The translations under genes and the position numbers were made by a program. Below the pieces are notes generated by a model, which was not told the DNA's origin, ran no database searches, and worked only from the letters and a program-made list of their open reading frames with translations. Below are positions 8,186-15,983 of a stretch of DNA of 64,000 nucleotides, in pieces. Origin of the DNA: Chitinophagales bacterium (GTDB lineage: Bacteria; Bacteroidota; Bacteroidia; Chitinophagales; CAIOSU01); the NCBI GenBank assembly GCA_040877935.1, contig JBBDNB010000028.1, forward strand, positions 32,859 to 96,858, given 5' to 3'. Every line of letters starts with the position of its first letter. Position 1 is the first letter of the stretch.

Positions 8186-8914
8186 TTACAAATTGCTTAA
8201 TTCCTTTTCCATTGCAATAGCAGAGGGAAATAGAATATTGTTTTCCAGATGAATGTGCAAGTGCAAATCTTCCTCAAATTCTTTCAATAAAGCAAATGTA
8301 ACATTGTAAGTATTGCAGGCATCAGCAGGGGGCGTATATTGATTGCTCAGTGCTGCTATTTTCCTGAATCTTTCTCCTTCAATATCGTGTTCCTCCATCA
8401 TCATATGAATAGGGTTTTCTACACTCCCAAAATGTGGTGTTTCCGGGTTGGTGCCACTTTGTTTGTGTTTCATGAGCTTGCGGACAAAAGGAAACAATAT
8501 CAGCTCTTCTTTTTTCATGTGCATGGCCAGTTCTCCTGCTGAAGCCTCAAATTGTTCTGCAATTTCATGCAACTCAGGATGCATGGCACCATGTACTTTG
8601 CAGATTTTTTCAAGGTATGCGCTTATTTCAGGAATTTTAGCTTCTACATATCTGTGGTGTTTTTTTTCAATGTAATCAGCCAACAGATCTGCCGGCCAGG
8701 AATTGTAATCTATTGATGTGCTTTCCTTCAATTGGACAATTTGCTCTAAATCACCAATAAGCTTTGAAGTATCAATGTTTTTGCTTTTGCAGGCATCTGC
8801 TATACTTCGGTTTCCATTGCAACAAAAATCCACTCCATAGGCCTGGAATATTGTTGCTGTGCGATAATCATTAGCAACCAAATCACCAATGATATTATTT
8901 TCTTGCAGTTTCAT
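8186..8914 (-). CDS. ric: Iron-sulfur cluster repair di-iron protein RIC (YtfE/ScdA)
   Basis: A 242-residue protein. The N-terminal ScdA_N domain (residues 1-60) has the diagnostic YGVDFCCNGNRSI with C31-C32, and the rest is a hemerythrin-like di-iron domain (KKHHRYVEAKIPEI, HGAMHPELHEI, EEHDIEGERFRKI, HLHIHLENNILFP). RIC proteins restore Fe-S clusters damaged by NO or peroxide. Its neighbours, a truncated hemoglobin upstream, a hemerythrin downstream and an Rrf2 regulator, make an NO-response role very likely. Confidence 0.92.
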   Translation of the reverse strand: MKLQENNIIGDLVANDYRTATIFQAYGVDFCCNGNRSIADACKSKNIDTSKLIGDLEQIVQLKESTSIDYNSWPADLLADYIEKKHHRYVEAKIPEISAYLEKICKVHGAMHPELHEIAEQFEASAGELAMHMKKEELILFPFVRKLMKHKQSGTNPETPHFGSVENPIHMMMEEHDIEGERFRKIAALSNQYTPPADACNTYNVTFALLKEFEEDLHLHIHLENNILFPSAIAMEKELSNL

Positions 8915-8958
8915 AATTTTGTTTTTTATTTATAATTTAATTTGCGTTTTATATACTT

Positions 8959-9348
8959 TCAAATAACAGGCTTAGATGGATTGTTTTGGTAGTATTGTAT
9001 TTTTAGTAAAAACATTTCTGCCATTTTCTCTGCCCGCCATTTGGCTTCTATTGCTTTTTCACCTGTAAAATGTTCGTCCAGGGTTTTAGAAAAAAGTTGC
9101 AACCATCGTTCAAAATGCTTGCGCTCTACTTTTAATTTGGCATGAGGAACAAAGGGACTTCCAAAATAGCTGTGCTCTTCTAATAAAACAGTTTCCCAAA
9201 AACGATACATTTTCTCCAGGTGTGCCGGCCATTTGTCTTGAATGATTTGATTGAAAATATCCTTCAGCAAATCGTCCTTTCTTATTTCTGAATAAAAAGC
9301 ATCTACCAAAAATTCAATATCCTTCCTGTTTTCAATTTGCTTTTTCAT
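8959..9348 (-). CDS. Group III truncated hemoglobin
   Basis: A 129-residue globin of the truncated group III type: DIEFLVDAFYSEIRKDDLL at the start, FWETVLLEEHSYFGSPFVPHAKL in the middle, and KHFERWLQLFSKTLDEHF with the proximal-side histidine region. Such proteins bind O2 or NO through heme. It is the first gene of the glb-ric-hemerythrin run (44-bp gap to ric). A partial GGATAAA half-site resembling the operator at 9915-9940 occurs upstream near 9415-9423 on the minus strand. Confidence 0.88.
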   Translation of the reverse strand: MKKQIENRKDIEFLVDAFYSEIRKDDLLKDIFNQIIQDKWPAHLEKMYRFWETVLLEEHSYFGSPFVPHAKLKVERKHFERWLQLFSKTLDEHFTGEKAIEAKWRAEKMAEMFLLKIQYYQNNPSKPVI

Positions 9349-9442
9349 CTGTTTAAAATTTTTCTGCTTGTTCGTTCTTAATTTCTATTTAGTCTTAAAA
9401 CGATATTAATACCTTTTTATCCTTTTATTTCTGAATTTTTTT

Positions 9443-9880
9443 TTATCTTTTTAAATAAGTTAGACCAATTTCAAGTCCTGTTGCCAATTCATAAATACTT
9501 GTTTGGGAAAGCATTTCTTGAAGATCATCTCTAATAGCTTTGAATTTATCGTGCACCGGACATGGATATGATTCATTACATTCTTTCAAACCCAGGCCAC
9601 ACCCCTTAAAAATAGCATCCCCATCAATGGCAGTTACAATTTGTACCAACTTGAGTTTATCAATGTCTTCTCTTTGAATATAAAATCCCCCGGTGGGACC
9701 TTTTAAAGATTCTACAATATTGTTTTTTGCCAGTAGTTGAAGTATTTTTGCCGTAAAGGCAACTGGTGAATCAATTTCATTTGCAATATTTTTTAGGCTT
9801 ACCCTTTCTCCATCCAAAGAACGTTGAGCAATATATAGCGTAGCCCTTATCCCGTATTCACATGCTTTTGAAAAAATCAT
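9443..9880 (-). CDS. Rrf2 family Fe-S transcriptional regulator (NsrR/IscR-like)
   Basis: A 145-residue winged-helix regulator. The N-terminal ACEYGIRATLYIAQ and SPVAFTAKILQLLAKNNIVESLKGPTGG segments are the Rrf2 DNA-binding fold. Three cysteines, C94, C101 and C107, followed by H110, match the Fe-S ligand cluster of NsrR/IscR-type members. It lies just upstream of truncated hemoglobin, RIC and hemerythrin genes on the same strand, suggesting NO- or iron-sulfur-responsive control of them. A strong palindrome 35 bp before its start is a likely autoregulatory operator. Confidence 0.9.
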   Translation of the reverse strand: MIFSKACEYGIRATLYIAQRSLDGERVSLKNIANEIDSPVAFTAKILQLLAKNNIVESLKGPTGGFYIQREDIDKLKLVQIVTAIDGDAIFKGCGLGLKECNESYPCPVHDKFKAIRDDLQEMLSQTSIYELATGLEIGLTYLKR

Positions 9881-9914
9881 TGCTCAAATTTGAATCAAAG
9901 TTACTAATATTTTT

Positions 9915-9940
9915 TATTTCGGACAAATTTATCCGAAATA
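9915..9940. promoter_or_regulatory. Probable Rrf2 operator palindrome
   Basis: A 26-bp near-perfect palindrome: TATTTCGGA (9915-9923) and TCCGAAATA (9932-9940) flank CAAATTTA, with only one mismatched pair overall. It sits 35 bp upstream of the Rrf2 start codon in the divergent-free promoter region, the position expected for autoregulation. Confidence 0.65.
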
Positions 9941-9951
9941 AGAAAACAATC

Positions 9952-9981
9952 AAAAAAAAGAGGCCTAAAAAGAGGCCTCTT
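9952..9981 (-). terminator. Rho-independent terminator of the secreted-protein gene
   Basis: Read on the minus strand, AAGAGGCCT and AGGCCTCTT form a perfect 9-bp stem around a 6-base loop, followed by a run of eight T. It follows the stop of the gene at 10002-10559 and insulates the Rrf2 promoter. Confidence 0.85.
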
Positions 9982-10001
9982 AATATTTAGGTACATTAAT
10001 T

Positions 10002-10559
10002 TTATTCGCTATCAACCATCATTCCCGGAGCTGTTGCAGTTTCTTCAAATCGGTAGGTAGTAACCAACTCTTCAAATTTAGCAAGGTTGCTGTTAAAAGC
10101 TTCTTCTGTGTCGGCACGTAGTGTAATGAAGTTTACATGTCCTTCTTCAGGTATGTAGGCATATGCTTCATAAACACCATCTGCTTTTGAAATCAAGTGT
10201 TTTACCACTGCAAGATTGTGTCCTTCTCCAATTTCAATGACTCTGGCTCTTTTTACCTGAAGATCATTTACTGATGCAGTATAGAAGAGAATATCATCAT
10301 CGATATAATCAAAGATACTTTCGTATGACTTCAGTTTAGCCTGATTAGAAAAAAGGATTGCATCTGTGTTTTCCCATGTTTTTCCCTGTGGAACAAAGAC
10401 ATATTTCAAGCCTTGCTTTTCAGCAACAGTGCTTTCCATTTCCCATCCCTGTGGGGATTTAAGATCAAAATCTTTTTGATTTTGTGCCATCAGCGGTTGC
10501 AGCATAAAACAGAATGTTGTGACTGCGCTGAAAATGATTGTTGAAATTTTAGTTGTCAT
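10002..10559 (-). CDS. Secreted protein of unknown function
   Basis: A 185-residue protein with a signal peptide (hydrophobic stretch at residues 5-24 ending PLMAQ). The mature part has DLKSPQGWEME, YVFVPQGKTWENTDAILFS and a C-terminal TEEAFNSNLAKFEELVTTYRF segment, a pattern seen in small lipoprotein-like or PsbP-like folds, but I cannot assign it. It is monocistronic: its own terminator lies downstream and 190 bp of non-coding sequence lies upstream. Confidence 0.7.
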   Translation of the reverse strand: MTTKISTIIFSAVTTFCFMLQPLMAQNQKDFDLKSPQGWEMESTVAEKQGLKYVFVPQGKTWENTDAILFSNQAKLKSYESIFDYIDDDILFYTASVNDLQVKRARVIEIGEGHNLAVVKHLISKADGVYEAYAYIPEEGHVNFITLRADTEEAFNSNLAKFEELVTTYRFEETATAPGMMVDSE

Positions 10560-10751
10560 GATTGTGTGTTTTTTTGTTTACACACATCTTTTACGCAAGC
10601 CAATTGAAGAGGTTACACTTTTCTAAAAAATGTTGTCCAATTTATCACTGAATGGCTCCTACTCTACACTACAGGGCAAATAAAATTTATTCAGCCCTAT
10701 CACAATGATTTATAATTGAGCATTTTGGATTAGAATTCTAATGCAGCTATT

Positions 10752-12086
10752 TTACAATAGTTCGGGCTTATTGCTTCTGATGGTTTCTAAAAAATCACAC
10801 ACATTGCGGTAGCTCACCACATGGTCTTTAAAATACTCTTTTGCTCTTTTGACCTCACCCATTGTGGCGTCCATACTGTTGAGGATATTCAGCAAATGCA
10901 TTTTCATATGTCCTTTCTGAATGCCGGTAGTCACCAGGGATCGCAATGCACCAAAATTATTGGCCAGACCTGCTGTTGCTGCAATCATCATTAATTCAGG
11001 GGCTCCGGGATTCCCAAGCATTTCCATTGAGCGCTTTACCATGGGGTGTAGATTGGTCAAGCCACCCACCGTGCCGAGTGCCATAGGAACTTCCAGGTAA
11101 TATTCAAAAATGCCATGCTCCACTTTCATATCGGTTAAACTGGTGTATTTGCCACTTCTCGCTGCATAAGTATGTCCGCAGGCTTCTACTGCTCGAAAAT
11201 CATTTCCGGTAGCAAGGACTACTGCATCAATGCCATTAAAAATCCCTTTGTTGTGGGTAGTAGCCCGGTGCGGATCGGCTTTGGCTATCATTACTGCTTT
11301 GGAAAAACGCTCGGCAATATCTTCAGCTTCCAGTTCATTTTCAAGCCCTGCCAATTGTTCTACCGGACAGGAAACACTTACACGTACTTTGCATTCGGGC
11401 GTATAATTGGAAAGAATAGACATGATTATTCGAATATCCCTCTCTTCATCTTGCAGATCGGGATAAGTCAAAACCTGTTGTTTTAAAGTGGCTGCAAATT
11501 TTTCCAAAACAGAGTTGATAAAATTGGCCCCCATAGAATCACAGGTTTCAAAATGTACTTTCAACTGGTGATAACCTTTATCGTGGTCAGTCATATCCAC
11601 CAACTCAATATCCAAAATTCCTCCTCCCCTCGCTTCCATATTTCGGGTGAGCGGAGCAGCCTCTTTCAGCAATACAGGTTTTACATCTGTAATGAATTTG
11701 CTCAATTTAGCAGTGCTTCCATTCCATATAAAGTGAATCTGCCCAATTTTTGTAGTACTGATCACTTCTGCTTTAAAACCACCTTTGTCCAGCCAGAATT
11801 TGGCACTTTTACAGGCTGCTGCCACTACAGAACTTTCTTCTATAACCATTGGTATGCAAAAAAGCTTGCCATTGATCAGAAAGTTTGGGGCAAGTCCATA
11901 AGGCATTACAAAATTGCTCACCGTATTTTCACTGAATTCGTCAAAAAGTTTTTGCTGGGATTTATCAGGATGCCAGTAGCTGCTGTATTCCTGAACTGCA
12001 GATTCAGGATCGCTGAAAAATGTATTGGCTGCCCATTCGAGTTTTGCTTCTTTCGAAAGCTTTGAAAATCCTTTAATTTCTTTCAT
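10752..12086 (-). CDS. mvaA: Hydroxymethylglutaryl-CoA reductase, class II
   Basis: A 444-residue enzyme that makes (or oxidises) mevalonate from HMG-CoA. Catalytic residues of class II reductases are visible: Glu in PMVIEESSVVAAA (83/84), Lys in HNKGIFNGID (K280), Asp in ATGNDFRA (D296) and His in GIQKGHMKMH (H393). There is no membrane domain. It lies 14 bp after the type 2 IPP isomerase gene in a minus-strand isoprenoid operon, so a biosynthetic role is most likely. Confidence 0.92.
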   Translation of the reverse strand: MKEIKGFSKLSKEAKLEWAANTFFSDPESAVQEYSSYWHPDKSQQKLFDEFSENTVSNFVMPYGLAPNFLINGKLFCIPMVIEESSVVAAACKSAKFWLDKGGFKAEVISTTKIGQIHFIWNGSTAKLSKFITDVKPVLLKEAAPLTRNMEARGGGILDIELVDMTDHDKGYHQLKVHFETCDSMGANFINSVLEKFAATLKQQVLTYPDLQDEERDIRIIMSILSNYTPECKVRVSVSCPVEQLAGLENELEAEDIAERFSKAVMIAKADPHRATTHNKGIFNGIDAVVLATGNDFRAVEACGHTYAARSGKYTSLTDMKVEHGIFEYYLEVPMALGTVGGLTNLHPMVKRSMEMLGNPGAPELMMIAATAGLANNFGALRSLVTTGIQKGHMKMHLLNILNSMDATMGEVKRAKEYFKDHVVSYRNVCDFLETIRSNKPELL

Positions 12087-12100
12087 TATAACTGTTGTTT

Positions 12101-13156
12101 TTATTTCACTTTTAAAAATGCAGTGGCCACCTTATAAGCATCCATCTGCTGCTTCACAAATGCTTGAAGCGGTTCATAATTATCTTCCTGTGCATATTTC
12201 AGCAGTGCCGATCCCTGGCCATAAACTGCCGGCAATGGACTTTTATGCACAAAGTAGTAACCGTCTAAAAAATCTTTTACCCCACCGGAAATAATCAGTT
12301 TAGAGCATTTTCTTTTGGAGCCTAATTCATGTGTTAATTCGCTGCACATTTGCAACATATCTTCTGCTGAATGTCCAACACTAACAAGTGGCTCAAATAA
12401 TTCAGCCTGTTCACCTATTTTTTTCCTGAGCAATTCCACCTTAGAAAAATTGGTACCTCCATGTGCTGCAAAATCAATGGCTTCTATGGGCAATTGCAAT
12501 AATGCACGTAGGCTTTCTTTGCCCATTCCCTGCCCTACTTCTTTTACAATAATGGGATAATCCGCTTTTTCCAGTAAAGCTTTTATTGTTTTAATTGGTG
12601 CTTCTGCAATATGATCGCCCTCGGGTTGCAGCCATTCCTGCAATGGATTGACATGAATGATCAGGCCATCGGCATCTAATTTCTCTAATAGTGCATCAAT
12701 CCTGTATGTTTCATTTTCAGTCAGCAGCTGTTCCACCTGTGCTATTCCCAGGTTGATCAATAGAGCTTGTTCGGTTCCTATTAATGGACGTAGATTGAAA
12801 TCGTCAAACCTTTCATTGCTGTACAACAAAGAGCGTGTAGAACCAAGCCCCATACCAAGACCAAATTCACGACATGCCATTGCCAGGTGTTGATTGATGC
12901 GTGCAGCTTTCTCAGTTCCACCAGTCATGCTCGAAATCCACAGCGGTGCTTTCATCAATTTTCCGGCTATTTTAAATTCAGGTAAAACAGCCTTATCGGG
13001 ATGGCCGGACAATACCGGTTCATAATAAAAGCGCGGATCTGCCCCGGAGGAATTTTTCTGCGAAGCAAATGCAAGCTCTATATGATCTTTTTTACGGCCT
13101 GCTGCATTGGTATCCGTATTGTTATCTGTTTGAACTGTGAAATTTTCCTTTTGCAT
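12101..13156 (-). CDS. fni: Type 2 isopentenyl-diphosphate delta-isomerase
   Basis: A 351-residue FMN enzyme that interconverts IPP and DMAPP. The start RKKDHIELAF, the SSMTGGTEKAARINQHLA loop, GLGMGLGSTRSLL, and the FMN phosphate region DFAAHGGTNFSKVE are characteristic of the type 2 (not type 1) family. A first stretch of about 20 polar residues precedes the family start. It sits 4 bp after the membrane-bound AraC regulator gene and just before mvaA. Confidence 0.92.
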   Translation of the reverse strand: MQKENFTVQTDNNTDTNAAGRKKDHIELAFASQKNSSGADPRFYYEPVLSGHPDKAVLPEFKIAGKLMKAPLWISSMTGGTEKAARINQHLAMACREFGLGMGLGSTRSLLYSNERFDDFNLRPLIGTEQALLINLGIAQVEQLLTENETYRIDALLEKLDADGLIIHVNPLQEWLQPEGDHIAEAPIKTIKALLEKADYPIIVKEVGQGMGKESLRALLQLPIEAIDFAAHGGTNFSKVELLRKKIGEQAELFEPLVSVGHSAEDMLQMCSELTHELGSKRKCSKLIISGGVKDFLDGYYFVHKSPLPAVYGQGSALLKYAQEDNYEPLQAFVKQQMDAYKVATAFLKVK

Positions 13157-13160
13157 AATA

Positions 13161-14432
13161 CTATTGTTTAGGCATTAATTTTTCGTTTTCATCCAATTGA
13201 TCATTCTCTTCAGACTTTTTTTTCTCGTTTTCATCATTGCTGTCTTTTCTCCACTGTGTTGGTGTCTTGCCTGTTACTTCTTTAAAAAGCGTATTGAAAG
13301 TCGATTTTGAATTAAACCCACAATCATATGCAATGGCCATAATAGTATAATGCGCATATTTTGGGTTCAGCAATCTTTTCTTCACTTCATCCAGGCGATA
13401 TTGATTGACAAACTCAAAGAAATTCAGCCCCATATGGCTATTGAAAAGTATGGTCAATTGGTGTTTTGGGATATTTGTTTGTTCTGCCAAATCCTGAAGT
13501 GTAAGCATTGGATTCATATAGGGGCGATCACTTTCCATATGCTCTATTAAATGATCAATCTGTCTTTTTTTAGCTTCCGGAATTTCTTCATCCTCTATTT
13601 CAGATGCTTTTGCTTCAACCGGACTATTTTTTATGTTTTTTGCAATTACCAAATCACTTCTGCCAATTTTGGAAATCCTGAAAACTTTATCTACCAGATC
13701 ACTGAGCATATTTCTGATGCCGTAATAATTTCCCTTGCTATAACTTATGTTTAATGCCCGCTGATTGACGCCAAAGTAGCTTACTGAAAAAGAGAAGATC
13801 ACAAGCCCGAGGCTGCTGATAAACTGCAAATTATAATTTGAAGCTTCATCGGGAATACTGATGAGCATATAGAAAAAATAGAGTACGAAAGTCACTACAG
13901 AGATAATTGCTACATAATTGAGCCAGAACAAGCGGTTTGAGGAAGTGTCATAGGAGAAAAACTGAAAGCGGATTTTCTGACGGTATTTTCTCAACTGAAT
14001 AAATACCAGCGATGAATAAACCAGTATAGAAATCAGGAAAAGTAAATTCAGCGATATCCCATAATCCAGGTCGGATATACGATTGTCAATGTTTTTAATC
14101 ACCAGGAAATAAACAGTAAGAAATATAAAAGGAATGAAATGCACATAATCCTTTGCTGCCATTTTAGTATCCTCACTGATCAGGTATTTGGAATAGAGGT
14201 ATAGAAAAGGGCCAAAAGTAAGCGGAATCAAAGCATCTGAGAAATTGATGTCAAAAAATGGTTTGTGCCTGATTCCATTGGCTACCAGCCAAAACCGCAA
14301 TGCGATGATCAGCAACCAAAAGACCATAATGCGGTCGGGCAACAGTACAGGCCGCTTGGTAAACAGCAAAAACACTGCAAAAATAGCTTGGCTTAAGCCC
14401 ACATAACACAATATGACCAGATCGTCTGCCAA
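13161..14432 (-). CDS. Membrane-embedded AraC-type regulator (7TM-HTH)
   Basis: A 423-residue protein with about seven hydrophobic helices in residues 1-235 and a cytoplasmic C-terminus. After a K/E-rich linker comes an AraC helix-turn-helix pair (LTLQDLAEQTNIPKHQLTILFN, then YTIMAIAYDCGFNSKSTFNTLF and FKEVTGKTPTQWRK). The tail is highly charged. Regulators of this layout are common in Bacteroidota. It lies inside the isoprenoid operon, directly after the DUF2147 gene and 4 bp before fni, so it could sense a membrane lipid signal, which is inference. Confidence 0.88.
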   Translation of the reverse strand: MADDLVILCYVGLSQAIFAVFLLFTKRPVLLPDRIMVFWLLIIALRFWLVANGIRHKPFFDINFSDALIPLTFGPFLYLYSKYLISEDTKMAAKDYVHFIPFIFLTVYFLVIKNIDNRISDLDYGISLNLLFLISILVYSSLVFIQLRKYRQKIRFQFFSYDTSSNRLFWLNYVAIISVVTFVLYFFYMLISIPDEASNYNLQFISSLGLVIFSFSVSYFGVNQRALNISYSKGNYYGIRNMLSDLVDKVFRISKIGRSDLVIAKNIKNSPVEAKASEIEDEEIPEAKKRQIDHLIEHMESDRPYMNPMLTLQDLAEQTNIPKHQLTILFNSHMGLNFFEFVNQYRLDEVKKRLLNPKYAHYTIMAIAYDCGFNSKSTFNTLFKEVTGKTPTQWRKDSNDENEKKKSEENDQLDENEKLMPKQ

Positions 14433-14888
14433 TTATTTTTCTTTTATTTTTTGCCAAAGTGTTGCACTGCCCAAAAAGCGGAAATACGACCAATAGCCTT
14501 TGATGTAAAGGTTTTCGTCTTCATCCATATTCATTATAGCATTGTAGGTGTTGCCGTTTTGATAATTGTACAAAGTCCCACCTGTCCACTTTTTGGAATT
14601 TTCCTTGTATTTCAAACCATAGAGATAATCGATGCCGATGATTTTTCTTGCCCGCATGGAGGCATCAGTGTTGTAGATATCTCTTTTCTTATCGCCATAG
14701 CGATCAAGACTGTCTTCAATAGCTACAATACGCGCATGCCACAGATCATTTTTTTCATAAAACTCTATGACCATGGATTCTTCTTCATTCTGCCAGTGTC
14801 CTTCCAGTAGTTCCTCTGCCGGCTGTGACAATGCTGTAGAACTCAGAATAAAAATGTAGAAAAATACTTGTGTAAGAAGCTTTAACAT
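14433..14888 (-). CDS. Secreted DUF2147 protein
   Basis: A 151-residue protein with a signal peptide (residues 1-21, ending ALSQ). The mature region EGHWQNEEESMVIEFYEKND...ARIVAIED and the segment RKIIGIDYLYGLKYKENSKKWTGGTLYNYQNGNTYNA with a closing LKGYW-like strand match the DUF2147 family, beta-rich exported proteins of unknown function. Its stop abuts the start of the membrane regulator, so they are probably co-expressed. About 95 bp separate it from the polyprenyl synthase gene upstream. Confidence 0.82.
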   Translation of the reverse strand: MLKLLTQVFFYIFILSSTALSQPAEELLEGHWQNEEESMVIEFYEKNDLWHARIVAIEDSLDRYGDKKRDIYNTDASMRARKIIGIDYLYGLKYKENSKKWTGGTLYNYQNGNTYNAIMNMDEDENLYIKGYWSYFRFLGSATLWQKIKEK

Positions 14889-14983
14889 AATTCAGATACG
14901 CTTTATAACGCAAAGATACTTTTATAATAATTTGGAACTATCGTGCCGCTTTTAAATAAATTACTTTCAATCCCAACTCCCAA

Positions 14984-15979
14984 CTAATACTTTCTATTGT
15001 AAACACTTTCGGCAAGCCCAAATAAAGCCTGCTTGTTTTCAAGATCAAGTGAAACACCTTCTAAAGCAGTTACAGCACGATTGTAATAATTTTCCATTTC
15101 TGATTCCACAGCAGATTTAGCACCAGATAGTTCAAATATTTCCAGTGTCTGCTTTACTTTTTGCTCAGCATCATCTGAATTTTCCAGCTGCATTAAAATT
15201 TCCCTGTCGGCTTTATCAGCTCTGTGCTGCGCTTCAATTAGCAAAAGTGTCTTTTTATTGCGCAAAATGTCTCCGCCTCTCTTCTTTCCAAAGCTTTCCA
15301 TATCGCCAAAAGCATCTAAATAATCGTCTTTCAACTGAAAGGAAATGCCCAGGTTGAGTCCAAAATCATAAATCTTGCGAATGTTTTCAGAACTTGCACC
15401 CGCAACAATAGCCCCCATAGCAGCCGAAGCCGCCAATAGCACAGAAGTTTTCCAGGCAATCATTTTCAAATATTCCTGCTTAGTGACCTGCTTTCGGGTT
15501 TCAAAATCCATATCCATGCTTTGGCCTTCAATCACCTGAATGGTAACTTCATTAAATTGTCCTATAAGTTGCCTGTAAGTATAGCCCTCATACTTTAAAA
15601 GCGACTGAAATGCCAGGGATGTCAAAAGATTTCCGGCATTAATGGCCGTATTTATTCCATAGCGTAAATGCGTTGCTTCAACTCCTCTTCTCACATCTGC
15701 TGCATCCATAATATCGTCATGGATAAGCGTAGAATTGTGGTACAATTCCACGGCCATAGCTGCGGGGATCAGGTTTTGGGCCTCTGCACCAAACATTTGC
15801 CCACAGTGCATTAGCAACATCGGGCGAATGCGTTTGCCTCCTGTACTGAGTATATGATTGGCCGCACCAGTCAATTCTTCAGAAGCTGCATTGATCTTGT
15901 TTTTTTCAAGTTGAATTTCGAAAAGCTCCAACAGCTTCGCACTACTGAGTGCTTTTTGTTCTTTCAATAATGTATCCAT
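14984..15979 (-). CDS. Polyprenyl diphosphate synthase (probable FPP/GGPP synthase)
   Basis: A 331-residue trans-isoprenyl diphosphate synthase. Both Asp-rich motifs are present: LIHDDIMDAADVRRG and FQLKDDYLDAFGD. The first lacks the two-residue insertion of the classic bacterial FPP synthases, and the residue five before it is Ser (HNSTLIHDD), where Bacteroidota relatives often have Phe, so the product chain length is uncertain. The Met at 15979 is chosen because it lies 4 bp after the squalene-epoxidase gene and gives the family-length N-terminus; a longer frame would start within that gene. Confidence 0.85.
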   Translation of the reverse strand: MDTLLKEQKALSSAKLLELFEIQLEKNKINAASEELTGAANHILSTGGKRIRPMLLMHCGQMFGAEAQNLIPAAMAVELYHNSTLIHDDIMDAADVRRGVEATHLRYGINTAINAGNLLTSLAFQSLLKYEGYTYRQLIGQFNEVTIQVIEGQSMDMDFETRKQVTKQEYLKMIAWKTSVLLAASAAMGAIVAGASSENIRKIYDFGLNLGISFQLKDDYLDAFGDMESFGKKRGGDILRNKKTLLLIEAQHRADKADREILMQLENSDDAEQKVKQTLEIFELSGAKSAVESEMENYYNRAVTALEGVSLDLENKQALFGLAESVYNRKY

Positions 15980-15983
15980 GTTC

